Origin: Stichopus chloronotus
Taxonomy: Eukaryota; Echinodermata; Holothuroidea; Aspidochirotida; Stichopodidae
Length of the DNA stretch: 64,000 nt
Assembly: GCA_021234535.1 (NCBI GenBank)
Contig: CM037840.1
Coordinates: 28,347,520 to 28,411,519, forward strand
Direction of reading: 5' to 3'
A program made the translations under genes and the position numbers. The stretch's first letter is position 1; each line of letters begins with the position of its first letter. The notes under the pieces are model-generated. The model worked only from the letters and a program-made list of their open reading frames with translations, was not told where the DNA came from and made no database searches. This document shows positions 55,575 to 64,000 of this stretch, in pieces.

Positions 55575-56994
55575 TGAATTGAACTGTTGCCAGATGTCAG
55601 TCACGTGTAATTGCAGAAAGTAATATAATTTGAGACAATCACGTCTTTCTAAATAAAAAAGACTGGGGTGTGATGAAACTAGTGCAACTTTAATAAGTTA
55701 ATAAATAAAGGAATTAAATTGCAAAATCAACAGAAAAGCAAAAAAGTAGTTTCTTTTCATCAATCAAGTTGCTTTCGTATCTCAGAGGAAAAGGACAAAC
55801 TACTCCAAAACTTGGCAGTTAGAATAAGTCGTCATGCAGAAATAGTTGGGTGAAAAGGGAAAAATGTCTTATCTCGCAGACATAACTTTGATGAAAAAAG
55901 AAACGGTTGAAAAAAAGGTATAAACGGTCTAGTTTGATATGCAGACTTGTGATTCAAAGTGAACGTCATCGTAACGTCACTTGGAGCCCATTTTGACCTA
56001 TATTAGTGACAGATTTTGTCACTGTTCGGGGAGGATGGGGGGGGGGGGGTATAGGGCAGGGAAATATTTAGATCTTGACGAGCGGTCCGTCGTCCTTCTG
56101 CAAAGATATTATATGTCATGCGACATTAATAATGACTTATATAATATTTTGTGCTTAATTTTAAAGAACTTTCGGTTTACTGATGGCACGAGTGGATACT
56201 ATTTCTCCTTTTGTTTGGCTCCTTCGTTTTGTAAAGAAACCATAAAGGATTGTCCTTAGTCATAACGAAAAGCGCATGCGCAGTTGTATAATTAAGAACA
56301 GACAGGGAGGAAATTCATGATGTCATTATGTTGTTTTGTATAAACCATTTTGACGGAGGTACCAAAACATGCAATACACAGTTTATGATAAACAAATTGA
56401 ATACTGACTTGTGATTGTTGTAGTCTCTCTTTTTTTTCTCAAAATACGATTTTCTTGTTCATATCCCACCCCGTCGGTGATACTTCACGTGGTATAAGTT
56501 CAAGGAGTGGGGTCGGTCGGTGGGTGTTGGTGAGTGTGTGTTGGTGGGTTTGACGATACACCGGGATGGGCATATTCTTCAGTAACCCTATGAGAATTAC
56601 ACCATTAATATGTGCAGGGTACTTTTAGGAAAAGCCGTATGGACGGAGTTAGAACTACTTAACTTTTTTTTCCTCCATCACATTTGCATCAAAGTTCTTA
56701 AGTGAGAGAGGAGGGTTTGGTGGGTTGTAAAAGGGGTCTCAACACGGATTCGAGGATTTTTTTCTTGACTGAACATTTACAGCAAAATTTGCATCTATGG
56801 GAACTATTAACCAAACGAACGTTAGACAAGTTGGCTTCACAAAGGATATCAATCAGCTAAGTAACCCCCTATCACTTCCACGCCCCCCTTCCACGACCCC
56901 TTCCACGCCCCCCCCCCCTTCCACGCCCTTAGTTCCTCGTGGGGATCTTAGCGATGACGTGTAATACAATAAACCGAGAATTTTCATCTGACGG

Positions 56995-57250
56995 TTATCC
57001 TAGCTTGTGATTCGATACATCGCGGTTTTATCACTAGATACCAGTATTTATTCTGATAAACCATAATTATCGGTGGATAAAGCTGGAATCTCTTTGTCGA
57101 TCGTGATTATCACGCGATGATCTTGATTTATGGAATAAATTTTGACTAACACAGATTTTCAATCGATCAACCTGGATTGTCATCGGTAATCCAAGTTTAT
57201 TGACTGATATTCCACGATCATCTAGGTGTAAAACTGGATTAAAGAATGTT
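56995..57250. repeat. GATNATC-word patch
   Basis: GATTCGATACATCGCGG, GATCGTGATTATCACGCGAT, GATGATCTTGAT, TCAATCGATCAACC and CACGATCATCTAGG recur with GATAAA and GGATAAAG words over about 250 bases. It is self-similar and palindrome-rich, with no coding sense. Confidence 0.5.
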
Positions 57251-60200
57251 AGGCTTGTGTCAGACAAACTTGTCTGCACCTTAAATTAGACTGAACACTC
57301 TCTAAATTCCAGAGAGTTCAATTAGCGATGTCTCCAGAATTAAGACTTGATATTCACTCTAATAGAATGAGAATGAGACCCTTTTGTGATTGAATGTTTT
57401 CCCTCCAAATTTTGATTGGTCCCTTGTTTTACTTTTAGAGGAATTACCCAACCAAAGAAAGTGATATTTCTCAACCATTAGGGAATATATTTTTCTCTCT
57501 TTAGTGGTAAAAGCCATATCTTAGAATGTTCGGTTAGGTAGTCATGAATATTTAAAGAATTGGGGACCTTGAGATTTCACACAGGCAGGCACAACTATAC
57601 ATGAATATTGTTTGTCTTCATATTCTTGTGTGTCTTAAAAGAAGCAACTTTGAGGCAACTCTCTCTTGACCAGAGAACTCTTTCTTCAAACTGAAATATC
57701 TTGAGTCAGGAACGAGATAAAGGCATGGGGATTAAAATGCCCGCAGTGGAAAATTCTTTTCTTTCATTTATAAGAGCCCCTTCAATTGATAGTAAAATAT
57801 GCCTTGCAAGCGTCATTGTCCTAAAACGTCGTAGAGAGCAGGGTGGAGTTATAAGAAACAGCCATCAGCTCCAGAACAAATACCGTTTGGGATACGTGGA
57901 AAGAAGCAGAAAACGTTATACATTGTGGTTTCTAACTTTAATTTGCACCAGTTACTTGACTCAATATAGGGAAAAATAAGAAAATCACTTCCCGTTACAC
58001 ATACCTTATAACAGACGGGATAGGCCGAATATTGGGCAAGTTGAAATCACCCTGACGTAAATAGACCCGTTACAGTGGTGTTTCCCTGGCAACTGATTTG
58101 TACCGGTCACCACGTTTCGTCGATTTGCGCACCGCATACGGTGGACTTTGGATCTGGGATGGTGGATGCAAACAAACTGTTTGCTTAAATTCTTTTAGGC
58201 CTTTGTATTAGGTGACGGGATTAAAGAGAAGAAAATACACCTCTAATTTATCATAGAAGATTGGTCAGTTGAGAAAATAAAACCAAAAAAAAATCAAAAG
58301 AAGATAAACTGGTCAAGTCAAAGAACGGTCTGTCACTGGATCAAAGGGTATACTGTTCTTCACTCAAAACGAATACAATGACCATACGACGTATGGCATG
58401 TGAAAAAAAAAAGCTGGTCGGCAAGCTTTGTGTGGTTAGATCTTATGTTCGACCTGTCAAATTTACAAGTCCACCCATCAAAATCTGTGTTCTGATGAAC
58501 TGACCAAACTAAGAAAGAAAAAAAAAAGAACCTGCATCATACGATTAGACTGACCATGAGGGGAAAGATGTGGCCAAGTTGGCTGGAATAGATTTGTTGG
58601 ATGGTTGGCTCTAGACTGACGCAACCATGACAGGGCTGCTAGCCAGAATTCAAGGCGTTTCCCCTGCCAAGAAAAAAAAGGGGGGGGGTAAACTTATGGA
58701 CATCTCTCAGAATCCTTGGCACTCTTTCTCTCGGGGGATGTAAAATTAGTCAAATTTAAAGTGAACTTGAATACTTTTTCCTTGAACACGTGTTCACGCT
58801 GCCCTGATCTAGCAAATGCTTTGCACTGTTTTTTGTTTTTCTTGGAGTGTTACATTCATACAGATGGGAAATTTCAGTCGAGTCAATAAGTCATAGCAAG
58901 TTGAATATACACGGGACTGGAGTCACATTTTTGACTGGTAGATGGATTACGGTATCCTTACACTAACAGGGAATTGATTTCATTGCCCCACACATACGGG
59001 TGGCGATCAGAGAGAAAAAGACAAAGCACAAAATTGATTGTTTACGTCCTCTGAAGAAAAGAGTATTCTTCAAAAGATTCATACCGAATACCGAGAAAAT
59101 ACAATTTGCAATGTTTGAAAATGAAGTAAAAGTAAATTCCATTACAGAATACTGTATAGTTGCTAAGTCATTTCTGCCCGATCAAATACAATCTACGATA
59201 ATCGGGCAAAGGCACTTAATGTGTATTGAAAGTGCGCCCTAAATATTAGATCAACGCCATAATGGCTCCATAATAAAGCTGACTTTCGCGAGGATTTTAT
59301 CATCTGGTATAGCCGCTCAAAATTGAACAGGAATGGCAGAGAAAATACACATAAAGCATGTTTGGGAAACTTAAAGTTATTTTGTCTTTTTTTCCTCCAA
59401 TCGTTATGCAGTCAAAGTTCATTCCATCACTTTATATTACACGATATACCTTACAGTAGGCCTATACTTGGGGAAACTTTAAGTTTTGTTTTGAAATTTA
59501 ACTTACTTTGTCAAATATAAACTTACTTTGGTCAAGTTTTATTCCACGAGGACACACGTTTATACCGTATTCTCTATTGAAAGTTGAAGTTTTTTTCAAA
59601 CATTTAAAAATGTATTTTCTATAGGCCTACATCTTATTGAAAAACTTTGACAAATAAAGTTAATTTTTGGAAGTAAACGATCAAGTTTCTGCTTTCTCTT
59701 TTTTGCTCCGATCGCCGCCCATACACATGCTCGTAAGTACGGAAATGTTGTTCACTGGGTGTACAGTCACGTGTTTTATCACGTAATGACACATATAAGT
59801 ACATTGACCTCTCGTGTTTTCTTTGACTGATATCTCTGGTTGGTGATGCAACTGATGTCTGCATGTGTTTGTGTATGCGTATGGCTGTGAGAAACCAGGC
59901 AGTACCGGTGACGAAGCCTCGTTGTAGATAAGAAAGAAGAGAGAAGAAAAGGAAAAGAAAAAGAAACGACTTTGTGGGCCACCCACTTGAAACACACGAA
60001 TGTTTACCTAACCAGGGTTGGTTATCTAGTTGGTACAAATTTCAAATTGAATTTATGTTGAATACTTAATTCTCGTTAACGACATTGCACGCCTTTGTCG
60101 AAAAGGGGGTATGTTCTATGAAGACTGCATGTATACCACTATGTAAACAAGTTGCTAAGACAGCCATACAATTCATTGGAAAATACTTTAATTCGAATGT

Positions 60201-60543
60201 ACTCAGATAATGACTGACAGAAATATAAGTAGAGAATAAGGCGAGTAACTCTCAATTGATATTGTTTGGTCAATCTGCCGAGCCTATATTATCTTATTCG
60301 GTAACTCAATCCATTTATCCTGTCGGTTTCCAGTCCAGGCTCTGCACACACCGCCCTCTACAAGTTGGATATTATTTTCTTGGCGACACTCTTCAATGTA
60401 CACCCATGTCAATAAATCTCATCAAATTCTAGAGACTCTGTAGTAGGAAGTCTCTGATTCCTTTCAAACTAAGCCTCCAATCCCGTCTATGTTATTCCAA
60501 TGCGTATCAACCTTGGCGGCTACCATGACCTATTTTCCCATCG

Positions 60544-60670
60544 ATGTATTCATCCATATATCCACACTTATATCCATCCATGTATCCATTGTTCATCCAT
60601 GTATTCATGAATCCATTCATATATCCACCAATATATCCATCTAAGTATTCACGCGTTCATCCATCCATCC
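60544..60670 (+). repeat. Degenerate ATCC-rich tract
   Basis: Repeated ATCCATNNATCC and GTATTCATCC words over about 125 bases form a decayed tetranucleotide microsatellite. The Tyr/Pro/Ser open frame across it is an artefact. Confidence 0.7.
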
Positions 60671-61592
60671 TCAGTCTGTCTGATACAACTCACTTTCATC
60701 TCTCGCAATCCATTGTGCCCATCGTTAAATCTGTTCCCCCTTTTCCCGTCTTTTTTTAACCCTTTGGTCAAAGTTTGCAGTTCCCCACCACGGATTATCA
60801 CCTTTTAAATATTGTCACCAATTACAACCTTCCCCCAGTTAAGTATATTATTCCATTCCGTGATGCCTGACAGGTAGTTCTAACTAACCAGTGCCTTTAA
60901 TGTAATGATATTCTTGTTATGTAGATAAAGGAATAAATTGGTCAATAAAAATACCCTTGTGATTATTTTGAAACTTCGTTGCTATGTGCTGTGACAAGGA
61001 TAACTGACCACGGTCTCCAATATGGTATCTTAATAAATTAATCAAAGACTCCCAACAATACAAATATTTTTATGTTACGTCAACATATAACCAGAAATTT
61101 TGGCCCTGTATCGACACGATGCGTTGTTTTGTTTTCAAACAAGCCCATCCATTAGCCGATTACGGATGGCTAGTATAACACATCAAGAGGGGATGGGAGA
61201 CGCCTCACAGACAGTGAGTAACTTACTGGACTGCCTGGGAGAAAATTCAGCAGAATTAATTACCTGCTGGTTCAATAGAAGGAAAGCATTTGACCAAAAA
61301 TTCCTGCACATTAGAGCAATGTAACACCGATCAGTGGCACACGGCCGATTTTACAATCAAACAATTTCTTGTGGATTGATTTACAAAGAAAGCGTAAATC
61401 ATCATTTTAATTGTTTATCTTGGATACTCCAAATGTATGGGTCAATGGACATAGCTTGTGTAAAGCAGTAAGGGTACATCGTGAATGGATGATTTTGTAA
61501 AACTTAAACGCACATCGGCCCGGAATTCCTATTTTAGAGTTGTGTGCGCTCAGTGGTTCACTTGAAGTCACATTCGCCCTCAGTTTGACTTG

Positions 61593-61625
61593 TTTATATG
61601 CAAACGGACTTTATATGCAAACGGA
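61593..61625 (+). promoter_or_regulatory. Tandem Oct-like sites upstream of the four-pass gene
   Basis: TTTATATGCAAACGGA occurs at 61593-61608 and exactly again at 61610-61625. Each copy holds ATGCAAAC, one base from the POU/Oct octamer ATGCAAAT, and TTTATAT. They lie 80-110 bases before the ATG at 61706. Confidence 0.4.
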
Positions 61626-61705
61626 GTATTCAGGACCCATTTATCAATAATAATAATAATAGCAAATTAAATGATCAACTATAAAGTGTCATCCAAGCTG
61701 TCTCG

Positions 61706-61936
61706 ATGTCTTACCCATTCCCTGGATCACGCGCTCAAATGACCGCGGCCATGATGAAAGAACACCAGCTCCGTAAAAGTGAACAAGAGTCGGAATCAAC
61801 CGCATCTAAAGGATTAATATCTTTGTCCTTGATCCAATCGTTGACCGCCTTGATCGTCATTGGATTTGGAATCTATCGTCTGCTCATGATTTGTAACAAT
61901 GGTAACTTAGCAACAGGAGCTTGGGTCGGTTGTACG
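61706..61936 (+). CDS. Four-pass protein exon 1
   Basis: The exon has 77 codons from the ATG at 61706, ending in donor GTAAGT at 61937. It encodes the polar N-terminus and first membrane segment, then the turn CNNGNLATG leading into the second. Confidence 0.8.
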
Positions 61937-64000
61937 GTAAGTAACATTATATTAGGTATTACACGCCGCCCCCTTCCCTACTCTTTTCTCCATTTTTGCC
62001 AGTGTTCAAGAGGATGGTCTACATCATATCTTCTCAACTTACAGTTTAAGCTAGTAAGAATTTCTGGGTCTTTCTTAATTGCTTGTCTTTCATTAAAATT
62101 ACATTTCGACATTTTATTGTCTTCTTAAATATGATTACACGTCTCTGTAATTTAAATTATTTATTTTAGGAGATTTTAACTTCCCTAGTATTGAATGTGG
62201 TTGTCACACTTTCGCACAACTGGTGTATGTATAAACAATCGTCCATGACAGAGTGAGGAAGAGTGCCACTTTGTTACTTTTCGTCTTTAAACAGATTACC
62301 TGTAAAATTTTCCCATAAATTGCTCATTTACCACATATTGTTGCATTACGCATTGAAGTGTGATGTGGTATTCTGCAGTCAACAACGTTATAGATAAACA
62401 CTAGGTTTTAATTTTAACTTAACAAAGCTATACTTAGTTTGTTGTGTCCGTCATCGAATGACGTCACGACTGTATACGTCTTGCCTCTTCCTTGGAACAC
62501 AAGTGGTCAGAGGTTTGCATCACCATACGTCCCTGAACATGTCATATTTGCAATGAATTTGTAAATAGTGGCATGGAAATTAAAAAAGATACGAGCTCAT
62601 TTAAAGTTTTCAAGTAGAGCGTATCGTTTTTTTTTTCCACAGTTGATTCTGCGTGATTGCGTTTGCATGCCTTTCGTAAAAAGGGACCAACAGATGGAAA
62701 AAGAGAATAAGACACCAGCCCATTTACGATCATGATGATTGCGTTGAAGGGAATCACTTATTATTGAACAGTAAACAGAGTATTCCACAAACCTAGTACA
62801 ATCGATGGCGCCAAAGATCGTCTAATATAACGCGCTGTGGATGGCAATTCAAAAGTACCCCCTCTAAAAACTAAGTTTCATCTCCGCATTGTATTGCAAA
62901 AACTCCCAAAGTGGTAATCGTGGCCTGATGTCTCCATATTAATCCTTTTCCACTAATGTCACATCTAGCCATTCGTTATGTCCTGTAAGGTGTGATTAAA
63001 CTTCTTCATAAATCCTTCACCTCATAAATCGTCCCATTTCAGGGGATTACCCCGAGGTGTGCTAGCATTTGAAAGTGCATGAAGGTTCCTGTTGTCAGTT
63101 TTTCGACTGTTGCAAAGTAGGAACCGCTCATATGTGGCCACATTTAAGTGTTGCATTGTGAGGAGGGATTCTGCAGAAACGAATGTTTACAAATCGAAAC
63201 AAACTTTTTTTCACAAATGTTTTGATTCCCTCTTCAAACTTTCTTTTCTTCTGAATTCACAGGTAATGTCTTCCGGTATTTTGGGAATAGTCGCTGGACT
63301 GTCGAGAGAAGAAAAACCGGTAAAGGATTAAATTAATCTGGTTTCAACACCACACCAGTGAATATGATACACCTGCAGAATCATCTTAATGTTGTTTTCA
63401 CCAATGGACCTATATTTAACACTTTACAAAGACAATTGTTCAGCACAAAGGAAGTCAAGGGAGAAGGAGAAGATTGTTGTAGGGTGGGGAAGGGTGGGTA
63501 AGGACATGGGGGAGTCAATAATATTGTGACTGATGGCCACAGCAAGGTCCTTCGTTTTCAATTACTTTTCAACAGTTGTCCAGTTTTCTCGTGACGTCAC
63601 TGCTGGCTGTCATCCTCTCTTTGGTTTTGATCGTAATGGAGAGCTTAGGGCTTTCGTCGGAGATTCAGAATTGCAATTCCGCCACCATCCCTTGTCAAGT
63701 AAGTTTCATCTACTTCTCCTGGAGCAGCTTGATTGGTTAAAATTTTAGCCAACAGTATGCTGAAGCAATTTTAGTGACAAGGAAAACTTGGTCAGGAGTT
63801 TTCTGGGGTGGTGAGGAATTACATGTCGATGTTACGAAAGACAAAGAGTTTGGGTAAGGATATCAAGTGAATATTCTAAATGTATGTAGGCTTAATTTGA
63901 CTGAAGTGACATCTAGAAATCCCTAGAATTAATACGTCACTTTCTTTCATTGTTCACAGCCTGGATGTCTCGTTGGCTCAACCGTTCTGGTCGTACTGGG
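61706..64000 (+). CDS. Four-pass membrane protein resembling the MS4A/CD20-like family (partial, runs off window)
   Basis: Exons 61706-61936, 63263-63319, 63576-63698 and 63960-64000 join in phase 0 through GT-AG sites to the first 151 residues. The N-terminus (about 36 residues) is polar. Hydrophobic segments lie at about 37-63 (SLIQSLTALIVIGFGIY), 70-90 (GAWVGCTVMSSGILGIVAG) and 97-121, with a fourth starting at about 140. The loop before the fourth has cysteines at 129, 136 and 140. The pattern of IQ and IGFGI in segment 1, SGILGI then a charged KP turn after segment 2, and a cysteine-bearing loop between segments 3 and 4 fits MS4A-like proteins. TMEM176-type and other four-pass families remain possible. 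Function cannot be stated. Confidence 0.75.
63263..63319 (+). CDS. Four-pass protein exon 2
   Basis: The exon is 19 codons in phase 0. The acceptor is TGAATTCACAG and the donor is GTAAAG. It encodes VMSSGILGIVAGLSREEKP, the rest of the second membrane segment and a charged turn. The intron before it is about 1.3 kb. Confidence 0.78.
63576..63698 (+). CDS. Four-pass protein exon 3
   Basis: The exon is 41 codons in phase 0. The acceptor is CTTTTCAACAG and the donor is GTAAGT. It encodes the third membrane segment and a loop with two cysteines (NCNS and IPCQ). A full CRE word falls inside it by coincidence of codons. Confidence 0.8.
63960..64000 (+). CDS. Four-pass protein exon 4, cut by window end
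   Basis: The acceptor is CATTGTTCACAG and the frame continues in phase 0 as PGCLVGSTVLVVLG, the start of the fourth membrane segment. The exon is truncated by the end of the window. Confidence 0.75.

Larger units (their letters stand above)
52767..61592. other. Intergenic stretch between TTPA-like and four-pass gene
   Basis: No gene recognised. It includes the likely poly(A) signal of the TTPA-like gene, TGTCGA-word and GATNATC-word patches, a duplicated CRE region, an ATCC-rich tract near 60544-60670, and several G or C runs (56037-56049, 56909 area). Confidence 0.55.

Noticed and set aside
57701..57979. 92-residue plus-strand frame
   Set aside because: No family resemblance, no splice context, and a length expected by chance in AT-rich sequence of this size.

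Overview
This is an AT-rich window of animal nuclear DNA. The genes are split by GT-AG introns or are small and intronless, and most of the sequence is non-coding. Four protein-coding loci can be supported. The organism is probably a marine deuterostome invertebrate, most likely an echinoderm. I infer this from a compact invertebrate-type linker histone H1 with a replication-type 3' processing signal, single NKAIN-like and tocopherol-transfer-like genes, many long uninterrupted G or C runs, and short elements with GGCGTAGCCA-type ends. I cannot name a species.

Layout: (1) 1-17391 has no convincing gene. It is rich in the word TACAGTA/TACTGTA, has one probable TTAA-flanked short element at 12.9-13.5 kb, and may be intron 1 or upstream sequence of the next gene. 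(2) 17392-22948, plus strand: five exons of an NKAIN gene (Na+/K+-ATPase-interacting four-pass membrane protein). The short first exon is not seen, and the last codons are ambiguous because the stop overlaps a perfect splice donor. (3) 22949-30281 is intergenic, with several self-similar patches, one short hAT-like element (28380-28609) and an unrelated interspersed repeat. (4) 30372-30920, minus strand: an intronless histone H1 gene with TATA, CCAAT and an upstream H1-box-like site on one side, and a histone stem-loop plus downstream element on the other. (5) 31110-43200 is intergenic, with a second copy of the hAT-like element that has clean 8-bp target duplications and a paralogous empty site nearby. 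(6) 43201-52766, plus strand: a complete four-exon CRAL-TRIO lipid-transfer gene of the alpha-tocopherol transfer protein type, with an unusual polybasic/acidic C-terminal tail. Its first intron carries a 184-bp ATGT microsatellite and a patch of GATATC words. (7) 52767-61705 is intergenic. (8) 61706-64000, plus strand: the first four exons of a four-pass membrane protein resembling the MS4A/CD20-like family, running off the window end.

The genes are unrelated in function and do not form an operon or a recognisable pathway. No CRISPR array, rRNA, complete tRNA, intact transposase or reverse transcriptase was seen. The less ordinary signals are the short transposons with exact boundaries, the repeated patches built from one degenerate word and its reverse complement, an apparent excess of full CRE sites (TGACGTCA) in the right half, and the details of the histone, NKAIN, tocopherol-transfer and four-pass genes.
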